Source: a bacterium
GTDB lineage: Bacteria > SAR324 > XYD2-FULL-50-16
Direction of reading: 5' to 3'
Length of the DNA stretch: 64,000 nucleotides
NCBI GenBank assembly: GCA_018829445.1
Contig: JAHJTV010000017.1
Location: 30,692-94,691, forward strand
This document shows, in pieces, positions 10,767 through 19,864 of this stretch. Within the stretch, counting starts at the first letter, position 1; every line of letters begins with the position of its first letter. Both the position numbers and the translations under genes were made by a program. The notes beneath the pieces are model-generated. The model saw only the letters and a program-made list of their open reading frames with translations. It did no database searches and was not told the DNA's origin.

Positions 10767-11360
10767 TTATTTTTTCTTTTTAGGTTTATCATCAGGTGTG
10801 CTTTCTTTCCCTTCATCATCTGCCACATCTTCATCATCAGAAAGAGTTACGGTTTCTTCTGGTGCTTTTGCGGCAGTAGCTGCTTTGATCTCTTCAAGTT
10901 CCGGAGTATTGTTAACAATTTCTGACAACATCTCATCCAACTTATCATTTCCATCCAGCTTACCCAAAAGATCAACCAGATGGCTTCTTGCTTCAAAAAG
11001 TTTGTTTAAAGCGGGTACCTGTTTAACAACATTGAGAGGTTTAAAATCATCAATCTTGCTGAACTTTAGCTCCATGTTGAGTTTTGTATCGTTATTCGTC
11101 AGTTTGTTGTCAACGGACAGTGTTATTCTGGGTTCTATGGATTTTATGACACTGTCAAAATTATCCGAATCAATGTCGATAAACTTGCGATCCTTAAGCT
11201 TGGGCTGTTGTTTTTCAGACTGTCCGCCTAGATCGCTCATGACACCGACAACCAACGGTAATTCTTTCATTTGGACATCATCACCTATTTCAACATCATA
11301 GGTAATTTGCACCCGTGGTGGGCGGACTTTGGAAAGTTTATGTTGTGTGCTGTTCGACAT
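10767..11360 (-). CDS. tssB: T6SS sheath small subunit TssB (VipA/ImpC-partner)
   Basis: TssB is the small subunit of the sheath and carries the partner strand for TssC. The 197-residue protein has the family start (HKLSKVRPPRVQITYDVE), the ELPLVVGVMSDL motif, and the helical C-terminal half with LVDLLGKLDGNDKLDEML. The last 45 residues are an acidic then Lys-rich tail (ends PKKKK) that is longer than in typical TssB and may be disordered. The Shine-Dalgarno AAGGAGG before the ATG is nearly perfect. It is the only tssB in the window, so both TssC proteins may depend on it. Confidence 0.96.
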   Translation of the reverse strand: MSNSTQHKLSKVRPPRVQITYDVEIGDDVQMKELPLVVGVMSDLGGQSEKQQPKLKDRKFIDIDSDNFDSVIKSIEPRITLSVDNKLTNNDTKLNMELKFSKIDDFKPLNVVKQVPALNKLFEARSHLVDLLGKLDGNDKLDEMLSEIVNNTPELEEIKAATAAKAPEETVTLSDDEDVADDEGKESTPDDKPKKKK

Positions 11361-11392
11361 AATGCCTCCTTAAACATATTTTAAGTATTTGA

Positions 11393-12481
11393 CTATTCCT
11401 GAATACCAAGCAGAGAATACACCTGTTGCAAGTTCTGTCCGTCTTTTAACAACTCTGTCAAAAGCTCGCTTAAACTCATCGACCCCCAACTTACAGCTCT
11501 TTTAACCAAATAGGGCACCGGGCTATGAGGATCTATATCGGTTAGGTATTCAGCGATTTCAGCAAGCAGAAAAAACGCTTCCTCCCTGCTCTTGATTTGA
11601 TGCCCTGAATCAAATTGAAGTGTTTTAGACACAGAACGGACAGTTCTATTACTCCCCGGACTTTGCCGATCATTATCCATATGCGACTGATTTGTTTGTT
11701 TGCCTATCAGTAAGTTTATCTGTGTTTTGATCTCCGCCAGGGCCTTTTTGAAGCGTTCCAAACTGGGTGAGGTATCACCGCATTTTTCATCCAAAAAAGA
11801 ACTCAGTTCGCCCGCAATCTTCAAGGCTTTATCAGTCGTTGAAGATAGTTGCACAAAAAATTCCAGGGGAGTCAATGAAGCACTTTTCTTAAATACCGCT
11901 TTGGTATAAATTCTTTCGTCATCCAGCTTTTTTCTCGCACTAGCAGACTGTTTGGCCAGGGTTTCAAGATGAACCGTTTTTTCCCATTCCAGAAAGGTAA
12001 AACTATGACAGTCCTCGTCATCAGGTTTGGTAATAGGGATAGTCTTGAGTTTTTCTGCAAGAACAGTATTGATCCATAAAAAGGGAGAAATCCTAAATTC
12101 AATATCATCCTCCTCAATTACAGGATGGAGGTTTTCCCAGTAAGTAGTACAAAGTTTATAAATCAAAGTTATACCCTCAACAACACCGGAAAATCCCCCT
12201 ATATAAATCAATGACTCCAATAGCCAGGCAGCCAACTGTAAATCCTTCGACCTGTTTGCAATTGCATCAACGGTTAAATCGAAGACACCGTTCCAACTGG
12301 CTGTTTTTAGGTCGGTTTCCCATACTCCCTGTGGCAGGTTTGGATCATCCTCTTTTCTGAACTCCTCTATCTGATCATATTCACCTTTATATCTCAGATG
12401 CTCACCAACCGGATTCCCATCAGAGATCGGCTTCACAAGATCATCGATGTTTAAAAATGAGGTGGTTGATTCTAACTCCAT
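11393..12481 (-). CDS. tssA: T6SS baseplate/tail-assembly protein TssA (ImpA_N)
   Basis: TssA coordinates assembly of baseplate and tail. The 362-residue protein has the ImpA N-terminal domain, seen in ISDGNPVGEHLRYKGEYDQI (about 18-37) and WLLESLIYIGGFSGV. It also has a C-terminal region with SREEAFFLLAEIAEYLTDID and PHSPVPYLVKRAVSWG, which matches short TssA/VasJ-type proteins. I chose the ATG at 12481; a TTG four codons upstream is in frame but has no better ribosome site. It is the first gene of the leftward T6SS operon, 32 bases before tssB. Confidence 0.92.
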   Translation of the reverse strand: MELESTTSFLNIDDLVKPISDGNPVGEHLRYKGEYDQIEEFRKEDDPNLPQGVWETDLKTASWNGVFDLTVDAIANRSKDLQLAAWLLESLIYIGGFSGVVEGITLIYKLCTTYWENLHPVIEEDDIEFRISPFLWINTVLAEKLKTIPITKPDDEDCHSFTFLEWEKTVHLETLAKQSASARKKLDDERIYTKAVFKKSASLTPLEFFVQLSSTTDKALKIAGELSSFLDEKCGDTSPSLERFKKALAEIKTQINLLIGKQTNQSHMDNDRQSPGSNRTVRSVSKTLQFDSGHQIKSREEAFFLLAEIAEYLTDIDPHSPVPYLVKRAVSWGSMSLSELLTELLKDGQNLQQVYSLLGIQE

Positions 12482-13907
12482 GGCAAACAACAAAAAGATT
12501 GAAAGCTGTTTATTAAACTTAAATTATCACCGGTTGCGTATACTTTATGATTATAAACGTTATATTTCCGTGTGATTTCTGGTTAAACAAAACAACTCTG
12601 GTCTGCAACTTATAGAATGGATTCTCTGATATAGCTGCCATCCCCTAATCTCCCAAGAGTCTCCAGTGGCCGCAGAGATAATATACCAGGAGGTGTGTTC
12701 GTAAACTCTCCTAACCCATGTGGCTCATGAACGGCAATTAAAACCCACCCGGGATTTTATTAAATATAGTTGACGTAATTATTAATCATAAAATGCCTTT
12801 AATATATTTTTTACAAAGTACATATTATATATATATTTGTGACTTTTTAAAATCTAAAAGCAAGTTTCGAAAAATATCACCTATTACTCATAACATGTCA
12901 ATTGATATTATTATAAAATTTACCATATCTCTTTGTTGACGCATGTTTCAACTTAATTCAATACATAACATGTGTCATATTTCTAGTATTTCACCATAAA
13001 ATACAATTTTGATTCAATTTTATTAGCTACTTTTTACGATAAATACAGTAAAAGGAAGCTAATAGCAAATAACTATAATGTATTAGATGAATACTGAATG
13101 CATTTTCTGATTTTTTCCTGAATTGAACATTTTAGCCAAAAAAATTCAAAAAACGGTCACTGATATCCGAATACAACCCGGGTTACTTCATTTCTTAAGC
13201 CAGGTATACATGAGAACTACGAGCATAATGATGTCTTTTAATTATTCTTTTTCCTTGATTGGATTTTGATTAACCACCGGTTTGTCAGAATATCATCTGA
13301 AAAGTTCTCGATACCAATTCAATTCTCTTTATGTACTGTAATTATCTATAATTTTTGTATTTTTATAATTCCTGATTCGACCATCCCAATTTCAGACGAA
13401 CATGAGAAGCGTTGACGATCAATAACCGAAAAACATGTTCTAACACTTGATAAAAGCCCGTTGTTTATCAACTTACGACATTTTACATCTTTGAATTTTT
13501 CCACAGATTGAATTGAAATTGAAAATTTACATGAATTAACATTTTTTGATATAATATCAATTTTCTATCATATAAGAACCAATAGAATAATAAATTATAT
13601 GTAATTCTTATATACTTTAAGTCTATTGAAAAGATAACTTTTTACATTGCTAAATAGGATTAAATATATATAATAGTAAATATTTTATAGGATAAAATAG
13701 AGAATATGTCTAATAGTATATTTGCGATGAACAATAATTAGATAATTTAATTATAAAACGTATCAAATCACACATCGACATTAAACAGACGTGAGAAACA
13801 AGAGAAAATGCACCGTTGCCTGTCCTTTACATTCTGGATTATAAGCTGATATCGGAAGATCCGCCGGAACAGCCAAGAAAGAAAAATGGTTTTTGGATTC
13901 CTAAATT
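12482..13907. promoter_or_regulatory. AT-rich divergent intergenic region between the two T6SS transcription units
   Basis: About 1.4 kb without a credible gene lies between tssA (left) and tssC2 (right). From about 12,760 to 13,780 it is extremely AT-rich, far more than its neighbours. It contains a perfect 15-base palindrome TTGATATAATATCAA (13546-13560) and the 10-mer CATAACATGT twice in the same direction (12889-12898 and 12964-12973). Divergent promoters must lie here, but no single strong sigma-70 pair stands out. A weak candidate for tssC2 is TTTACA at about 13643 followed by TATATA-rich sequence. An xenogeneic-silencing type of control is inference from composition only. Confidence 0.6.
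13546..13560. promoter_or_regulatory. Perfect palindrome upstream of tssC2, possible operator
   Basis: TTGATAT-A-ATATCAA is a perfect dyad of seven bases per arm. It lies about 350 bases upstream of tssC2, within the AT-rich region shared by the divergent T6SS units. In such AT-rich DNA a dyad of this length is suggestive but can arise by chance. Confidence 0.3.
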
Positions 13908-15416
13908 ATGAAATCGCAGCAATCAGCATCAAGTAAACAGCCCTTAATCCAAATCAGAGAGGTTGATTCAAACTCCATACTTTCAACTATGTGGGAGCAA
14001 GTCCTTGCCATCGATCAGAAAAAAAACTACTCCTCTCATTCAAGATCTTTAAGGCAATTGGTGATATCATTCACAGAACAGGTGAAAGCCGGGGAGATAC
14101 AAAAAAAGGAGACTATCAGCTTGATGATCAGAAACCGGATGGCTTCAATTCAGTTGCGATTATCAAAACAACTTGACGAGATCTTACACCATCCGGATTT
14201 TCAGAAACTTGAATCAAAATGGCGTGGACTTCTTTTTCTGATCAACAGCTCCAAGTCGTCTGAACGCATCAAAATCAGGATTCTTAATATCTCCAAACAG
14301 GATCTGTTAAAGGACTTTGAAAGATCGGTACAATTTGATCGAAGTATTCTGTTCAGGCACATTTACGAAAGTGAATATGGTACTTTTGGAGGTAATCCTT
14401 TCTCATTTCTAATCGGGGATTACCAATTCTCCCGAAAACCAAAGGATATTCACCTTTTGCAGTTGATATCCAAAGTTGCTTCTGCTGCCCATTCACCGTT
14501 TATTTCGGGTGTGCACCCCGGTTTACTTGACATGGGAAGTTTTTCAGAACTGAGCGCTCCCGAAAATCTGGCCAGAATCTTTGAAAACCGGGAAATGACC
14601 AAGTGGCAATCGTTTAGAAAATCGGAAGATTCACGTTATGTTGTGCTGGTGTTGCCACAAATACTATTGAGACTTCCTTATGGCAAATCAAAGACAAAAC
14701 TGGATTCCGGTACGATTCAATATGAAGAAATGGTGGAAAAATCGGATGCTGAAAACTACCTTTGGGGTAACGCTGCTTATGCGTTGGGGCAGAGAATCTG
14801 CAATGCTTTCGAAGAATACGGATGGATGGCCAGATTTTTAGGAGTCGATGGATCGGGGGCAGGGAAAGTTAACGGACTTCCAATTCCTTTTTTTGACGCG
14901 GTCCCTTTAACTAAGATGTCAACCAGCGTTTACATTTTGAGTTCCGTGGAAAAACAGTTGTCTCACCAGGGTCTGGTTTGTCTCTGCCATTGCAAAATGA
15001 CCTCCTATTCCGCTTTTTTCAGTGCTCAAACTGTACATCAGCAGAAGACATATATGAGAAAAAGTAGCAATGCCAATGAAAGATTATCCGCCATGTTACC
15101 CCATATGTTGACCGCATCGCGTTTTGCACACTATCTGAAATCGATTATGAGGGACAAAGTCGGAAGATTGACGAATAAAGGTGAAATCGAAAAATATCTT
15201 AACAACTGGCTCAGCCAATATGTTTTAACCCAGACTAACGTTTCAACCGAGCTAAAATCGCAGCATCCGCTTCAAAAAAGCAGTGTAAAGGTTTTTGATG
15301 ATTCAGAACGACCGGGGCAGTTTAAAATACTGGCTCATATCAAACCACACTATCAACTTGAAGCACTGAATGCTTCCATACGACTAGTATCTTCTCTTCC
15401 AACCATACCCAACTAA
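13908..15416 (+). CDS. Second TssC-like sheath protein, orphan copy without TssB
   Basis: This 502-residue protein is full length compared with the 498-residue TssC of the main operon. It keeps the hallmark blocks: YESEYGTFGGNPFSFLIGDY (about 150-169), WQSFRKSEDSRYVVLVLPQ, LWGNAAYALGQRI, and a C-terminal IRLVSSLP. The N-terminal 60 residues and the middle region around 260-330 diverge. It is transcribed away from the main operon and followed 146 bases later by a second hcp. No tssB accompanies it. No strong Shine-Dalgarno precedes the ATG. It could co-assemble with the single TssB, form an alternative sheath, or modulate sheath formation; these are inferences. Confidence 0.9.
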   Translation: MKSQQSASSKQPLIQIREVDSNSILSTMWEQVLAIDQKKNYSSHSRSLRQLVISFTEQVKAGEIQKKETISLMIRNRMASIQLRLSKQLDEILHHPDFQKLESKWRGLLFLINSSKSSERIKIRILNISKQDLLKDFERSVQFDRSILFRHIYESEYGTFGGNPFSFLIGDYQFSRKPKDIHLLQLISKVASAAHSPFISGVHPGLLDMGSFSELSAPENLARIFENREMTKWQSFRKSEDSRYVVLVLPQILLRLPYGKSKTKLDSGTIQYEEMVEKSDAENYLWGNAAYALGQRICNAFEEYGWMARFLGVDGSGAGKVNGLPIPFFDAVPLTKMSTSVYILSSVEKQLSHQGLVCLCHCKMTSYSAFFSAQTVHQQKTYMRKSSNANERLSAMLPHMLTASRFAHYLKSIMRDKVGRLTNKGEIEKYLNNWLSQYVLTQTNVSTELKSQHPLQKSSVKVFDDSERPGQFKILAHIKPHYQLEALNASIRLVSSLPTIPN

Positions 15417-15457
15417 AGGCAAACAATGATCAATAAAAATATACCCAAGTCTTCAAT

Positions 15458-15527
15458 GTAAAAAAAGTCCGTTAACTTTTTTTAAGTTTTTGAGGCACTT
15501 CCCAATAACCCCCTGAAATTGCCTCAA
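15458..15527 (+). repeat. Two consecutive inverted repeats in the tssC2-hcp2 spacer
   Basis: The spacer between tssC2 and hcp2 holds an A/T-only hairpin (AAAAAAAGT paired with ACTTTTTTT, about 15458-15481). It is followed by the perfect inverted repeat TTGAGGCA (15490-15497) and TGCCTCAA (15520-15527) with a 22-base loop. The first resembles a leaky intrinsic terminator; the second could protect or attenuate the hcp2 message. Such structures would allow different amounts of TssC2 and Hcp2 from one transcript. The function is inferred from base pairing only. Confidence 0.45.
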
Positions 15528-15562
15528 GTATTGAATCCAACCAGATCAAACGGGAGAAACAG

Positions 15563-16027
15563 ATGGCTTATCATTACACATTACGACTGTCCGGAATACA
15601 AGGCGAAAGTGAGATGGAAAAACATGAGAACGAAATCGATGTTGATGAAGTGATTCAAGACTATGAAGCCCCCAGTGAACTTGACAAAATCAGCCTGCTT
15701 GATAAATCGGAAATCAAACCGTCTATCGATTGCAGAGGAATTACCGTTTTTCAAAAATATGACAAAAGCACTCCAAACCTGTTGACCTTTCTCACAGGTG
15801 GAAAATTAATCGATAAAGGAGCAATCCATTGCTATGGTGCAGATAACCAAATCTTTCTCACAATCGACTTGAAACAGCTGATTGTGAGAAAGGTGAAAAC
15901 CCGATTCGATCAGGAAAAAGCTGGTGTTGAAATCAATTTTTCCTATACGGAAATAAATCACAGCTATACGCCCCAAGGAGCTAAAGAGGCCATTTTCAAG
16001 TATAAAAAGGAGATCCCCTTTACCTGA
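15563..16027 (+). CDS. Second Hcp-family tube protein
   Basis: This 154-residue protein is a canonical-looking Hcp. It starts YTLRLSGIQGESE, followed by a KHENEIDV strand, the conserved ITVFQKYDKSTPNLLTFL and GKLIDKGAIHCYG blocks, and a final INHSYTP motif. Ribosome site GGGAG lies seven bases before the ATG. It resembles textbook Hcp more closely than the operon copy at 8520-9047 does. It follows tssC2 in the same direction and is closed by a terminator at 16182-16210. It may be a co-regulated alternative tube protein or carrier for a particular effector, but no effector gene is visible next to it. Confidence 0.85.
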   Translation: MAYHYTLRLSGIQGESEMEKHENEIDVDEVIQDYEAPSELDKISLLDKSEIKPSIDCRGITVFQKYDKSTPNLLTFLTGGKLIDKGAIHCYGADNQIFLTIDLKQLIVRKVKTRFDQEKAGVEINFSYTEINHSYTPQGAKEAIFKYKKEIPFT

Positions 16028-16181
16028 GCACCTTCCGTGGATTCGTCGCAAAGCCATCTTTTCTTATTTGCTGAAAAAATTTGACACTGTCTTTTTAACT
16101 TTGAAAGGATGGCAGAATGTTTCAGTTGAGCCAACCTTGTACTCCGGGAAGAGAAAAAAGGGAGGAGGATTGAAAGCCAGC

Positions 16182-16210
16182 GGGGCCAAATGCTATTTGA
16201 CCCCATTTTT
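16182..16210 (+). terminator. Intrinsic terminator after tssC2-hcp2
   Basis: A ten-pair stem with one mismatch (GGGGCCAAAT / ATTTGACCCC, three-base loop) is followed by ATTTTT. It lies 155 bases after hcp2 and just before the convergent chemoreceptor gene. The bases between hcp2 and this hairpin (16028-16181) hold no gene I can support. Confidence 0.7.
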
Positions 16211-16225
16211 ACTGCCTGAGGTGGA

Positions 16226-18472
16226 TCAATATTTTCCAAATGAATCATCATCAAGGGTGATCATTGTGGGAGAAGGTCTGCCTCTTTGCTGGCGCATGTT
16301 ATTTACCGCCGCAGGAATCTTTTTCTTTTCCACGTCCAGATTCAACCGCGGGCTTTGAGATGACTCTGATTTACTCACCTTAAATTGTTTCATCAATTGC
16401 TGCATCATGGTTGCATGAGCGGATAACTCTTCTGAGGCCGATGCCGTCTCTTCCGAGATGGAAGAATTTTGCTGAACAACTGTATTAACCTGCGTTAATC
16501 CTTTATTAATTTCATCTATCCCCAGGGTTTGCTCCTTGGAAGAAGCTGCTATTTCAACAACAGCACTGGCGGCTTTCTTAACACTTTCGTTGACTTCATT
16601 TAGGATCTCCGCAGTCTTCCCGGCATTATCAACCCCTTTTTCCACTTCCTTCATGGATTTTTCAATCAGCGCTGTTGTGTTTTTCGCAGCTTCGGCGCTA
16701 CGGGCAGCAAGATTTCTTACTTCTTCCGCAACAACAGCAAATCCCTTGCCATATTTACCAGCCCTGGCTGCTTCCACCGCTGCGTTAAGAGCCAACAGAT
16801 TGGTTTGAAAAGCAATTTCATCAATTGCCTTAATAATCTTCGAGACATCACTACTGGTTTCATTAACGGTTTTCATTGATGAAACCATGGTACCCATCTG
16901 GTTATTACCTCGCTGGACAATCTCCTGTGTTTCTTTGGAGATTTTCTGAGCCTGGTTGGCATTCTCGTTACTTGCTTTGGCTTGAGACTCAATATCATTC
17001 ATGGAAGATGAGACCTCTTCTAGACTTGCTGCCTGCTCTGAGGTTCCGGATGCCAAACTCTGAGCGGAACTTGCCAGTTCATTGGCACTGGTGTTGACCT
17101 GAACGCTGTTTTCCACAACCTGTGAGATGGTGTCGCTTAACATCTCAATCGATCGGTTTGTGGCACTCTTTAATTTTTGGAGATCACCCTTCTGCTCCCC
17201 GGTTACACGTTTGGTAAGATCACCCTCAGCAACAGAGGTCATCACCAGATTCATATTGGATATAATGGATTGCAAAGAGGTCATTAATGTATTGATGGCG
17301 TTACCGATCTGACCTGTTTCATCCACCTGCTTGACTTCAACACGCTTTGAGAAATCGCCTTCAGACGCGATTTGCACCAGCAGGTCTGAAGTCCTTCGTA
17401 ATGGAAGTGCAATTGAACGGCTGATCCACCAGATAGCCCCCAGTCCCAGAATAATAATGATTACGCCTATGATAATCTGTCTTATCATATGGGCATTGGA
17501 CGCTTTCATGATCTCACTTTCAGGAACCTCAATAACAACAGCCCAGTTTGTGCCTGTCTGCCCGATGGTTATGGGAACCATTACACTGAGACGACCGCCT
17601 TCCAGGAGGATCTCTTCTTTTCCGTTTGTAATGTCATTCAGGGTCTGTGCAAGTCGCTTCTCATCTTTGATAAATGCGCTCAAGTGTTTTCCCACCATAT
17701 CCGGTTTTCCGGAAATCCCGGCAATAATCCCTTTGTAGCTCAAAAGAGTTAGTTTTCCGGTGTGGTTAAAAATATCAACTTCATCTGCAATGTGTTGCAG
17801 AAAATCCAGGGCAATATCAACCCCGGCAATTCCATAGAATTTATTCTGATGGACGATTGGAGCAACCAGTGAAGTTATGAGGGTATCTTTACCCTGGACT
17901 GCATAAATATAAGGGTCAATAATGGCTTCCTTTTTAGATTCCTTGGGAATCAAGTAATAGTCTCCTGCCCGATTTCCAAGCTGGTCCTTGGTCGTATCTT
18001 CATAACCGGCCAGTGCCTCAACTACAATATTGTTATTGGCACCACGATTCCAATAAGGAATAAATCTCCCGGTGCTATCATGACCCGTCGTGTTTGCAAA
18101 CTGGCTATCTTTTCCATCAAAAGTGTCAGGTTCCCACCCCGTGTAGGTTCCTAAAAAAGAGGGGTTATTCTCAACCAGCGTGGCAAGTATCCGGTTAACA
18201 GTTTCTCTTGACAAGAGTTCCTCGTTTTTATTGGCTGGAATAATTGCCAGACTTTGAGCAACTGTTCTTCCTGCATCCAGGGCTATATCAATTTCAGCAC
18301 CGATTCTGGCAGCTTCCATTTTTGCGTGTCCGACCATCTCTGCTTTGGCGGTTTCAAACCCCTGATTCCTGAGAGTGATAGTAGCGTATATAATTAAAAT
18401 ACCGAAGCCGATGATTAGTGCCAGACTGGTACTCAACATGATTTTGATATGAATGGATCGAATTTTGTTCAT
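16226..18472 (-). CDS. Methyl-accepting chemotaxis protein with double-Cache sensor
   Basis: This is a transmembrane chemoreceptor that would signal to CheA/CheW. The 748 residues hold TM1 (about 8-31), a periplasmic double Cache domain (about 40-325), TM2 (about 331-351), HAMP (about 352-405) with a second HAMP-like segment, and a long coiled-coil signalling domain. The Cache domain carries GRFIPYWNRG and the membrane-proximal IIDPYIYAVQGKDTLITS. The highly conserved hairpin tip is at about 550-596 ([20 protein letters not shown]). No C-terminal NWETF-type pentapeptide is present. The ligand is unknown. It is a single gene, convergent with hcp2. Confidence 0.93.
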   Translation of the reverse strand: MNKIRSIHIKIMLSTSLALIIGFGILIIYATITLRNQGFETAKAEMVGHAKMEAARIGAEIDIALDAGRTVAQSLAIIPANKNEELLSRETVNRILATLVENNPSFLGTYTGWEPDTFDGKDSQFANTTGHDSTGRFIPYWNRGANNNIVVEALAGYEDTTKDQLGNRAGDYYLIPKESKKEAIIDPYIYAVQGKDTLITSLVAPIVHQNKFYGIAGVDIALDFLQHIADEVDIFNHTGKLTLLSYKGIIAGISGKPDMVGKHLSAFIKDEKRLAQTLNDITNGKEEILLEGGRLSVMVPITIGQTGTNWAVVIEVPESEIMKASNAHMIRQIIIGVIIIILGLGAIWWISRSIALPLRRTSDLLVQIASEGDFSKRVEVKQVDETGQIGNAINTLMTSLQSIISNMNLVMTSVAEGDLTKRVTGEQKGDLQKLKSATNRSIEMLSDTISQVVENSVQVNTSANELASSAQSLASGTSEQAASLEEVSSSMNDIESQAKASNENANQAQKISKETQEIVQRGNNQMGTMVSSMKTVNETSSDVSKIIKAIDEIAFQTNLLALNAAVEAARAGKYGKGFAVVAEEVRNLAARSAEAAKNTTALIEKSMKEVEKGVDNAGKTAEILNEVNESVKKAASAVVEIAASSKEQTLGIDEINKGLTQVNTVVQQNSSISEETASASEELSAHATMMQQLMKQFKVSKSESSQSPRLNLDVEKKKIPAAVNNMRQQRGRPSPTMITLDDDSFGKY

Positions 18473-18916
18473 GTTAATTCCGTGTATTAGGGATTCTTGA
18501 GAGTTGAAAAATAAGAATGTTATTGGTTCATTTGACGGTTAACGTTTCAAGGTGGATTAATCTCTGTAACACAGACATCCTGATAACATTCAACAAATCT
18601 GCTGATGAATGCAATGTCTTTCGGTCTTTTATTTAATATCATGGTATCACTCTTTCTGACATAAAATGATTAACAATGGCGGACTGTTCGCGCAAAAAAC
18701 TCTTTCGTCTGGTGTCCAAGCAAATCGACGATACTCGATTATTGAGTAATGGTACGGGATTCCTCTCTTAAAATAAAATTTTATTCACGTTCAGCAGGAC
18801 AATCAGGTTGCATGAATACAGTTGGTTTACTACAATTCTTTATTCTCGACATTCTCTCATTCATCCTGAAACATGATTGGAAAGATCACCACCTTTTCGC
18901 CTATAGGAGATTTTAC
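18473..18916. other. Intergenic region between chemoreceptor and znuA-like gene
   Basis: These 444 bases separate divergent genes and must contain both promoters. I see no convincing sigma-70, sigma-28 or Zur-box match. The znuA frame stays open for 56 codons upstream of its likely start, but that stretch has no secretion-signal character and is treated as leader. Confidence 0.4.
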
Positions 18917-19834
18917 GTGAAAAACAACATTTTGGTAAGATTCTTTATCTTGATAACCCTATCCATTTTATTCACTCCATCATTGCTTGCCACTTCAAAA
19001 ATACCGGTGTTTGTTAGCATTCTTCCCCAGAAATACTTTGTGAAAAAAATTGGAGGGACTTTTGTTGATGCGAATGTCATGGTCTCCCCCGGGGCAAGTC
19101 CACACACTTTTGAGCCAAAACCCAGTCAGATGGTTGCGTTAACAAAATCAAAACTCTATTTCGCAATCGGTGTTGAGTTTGAAAGAATCTGGCTGGAGAA
19201 ATTTGCTGCAACCAATCCGGAAATGGTGATTGTTCACATGGATCAGGGAATTGAGAAAATTCCCATGTCAACCTTTCAACATGGCGATGAAGCAGACACA
19301 CACAGTGAAGGGGGTGATCACCAAGATCAAGAGAATCATGAACATGGAGCACTGGACCCTCATATCTGGCTTTCTCCCTCCCTGGTGAAACAACAGGCAA
19401 AGATTATCCTGGAGGTTCTCCAGGATACTGATCCTTTGCATCAAAAAGAATACCAGGTTAACTATCAAAGGTTAATAGATGAGATTGCAGATCTTGATGG
19501 TGACCTCAAAAACACCTTTCAGGGAAAGGAAGGACTACAATTTATTGTGTTTCACCCCTCCTGGGGATACTTTGCCAGGGACTACCATCTCAAACAGATT
19601 CCCATCGAAATTGAAGGGAAGAATCCCAAACCGGCACAGTTGAAAGAGCTGATCAAACACGCCCGGGAATACGATATCAGGGTGATTTTTGTGCAACCCC
19701 AGTTTTCACAGCGCAGTGCCGGGTTAATTGCAAAAGAGATAAAAGGAGAGGTTATAAAGGTCGATCCCCTGGTTGAGGATTGGGGAACCAATATGAAAAA
19801 TGTTGCAGCAAGTTTTAAGAAAGCACTGAAGTAA
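18917..19834 (+). CDS. znuA: Zinc/manganese ABC-type substrate-binding lipoprotein-like protein (ZnuA/TroA family)
   Basis: This periplasmic metal-binding protein would deliver Zn(II) or Mn(II) to an ABC importer. I chose the GTG at 18917 because AGGAG lies seven bases upstream and the next residues form a classical signal peptide (hydrophobic core about 8-25). In this 305-residue form the four metal ligands of the family are present: His63 (SPHTFEP), His149 (DPHIWLSP), His213 (FHPSWGYF) and Asp283 (VDPL). A His/Asp/Glu-rich loop at 121-143 is typical of zinc-specific members. No permease or ATPase gene is adjacent, so it must work with a transporter encoded elsewhere. Confidence 0.88.
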   Translation: MKNNILVRFFILITLSILFTPSLLATSKIPVFVSILPQKYFVKKIGGTFVDANVMVSPGASPHTFEPKPSQMVALTKSKLYFAIGVEFERIWLEKFAATNPEMVIVHMDQGIEKIPMSTFQHGDEADTHSEGGDHQDQENHEHGALDPHIWLSPSLVKQQAKIILEVLQDTDPLHQKEYQVNYQRLIDEIADLDGDLKNTFQGKEGLQFIVFHPSWGYFARDYHLKQIPIEIEGKNPKPAQLKELIKHAREYDIRVIFVQPQFSQRSAGLIAKEIKGEVIKVDPLVEDWGTNMKNVAASFKKALK

Positions 19835-19864
19835 CAATGTTGATTCAGAGCTTGTTGTTGGTAA

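Noticed and set aside
12731..12747. GG-N10-GC spacing resembling a sigma-54 site upstream of tssA/tssC2
   Set aside because: Only the GG and GC dinucleotides match; the TTGC element is absent and the strand would point toward tssC2 from over 1.1 kb away.
13890..13930. Short leader frame starting at an ATG just before tssC2
   Set aside because: It is only about 16 codons, overlaps the tssC2 start, and has no ribosome site of its own.
16028..16181. Possible small gene remnant after hcp2
   Set aside because: A frame starting near LPWIRRKA is open but has no start codon with a ribosome site, and it runs into the convergent chemoreceptor gene and terminator.
18749..18916. Upstream extension of the znuA-like reading frame (56 codons)
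   Set aside because: The extension is not signal-peptide-like, whereas the GTG at 18917 has AGGAG at good spacing and starts a normal signal peptide.
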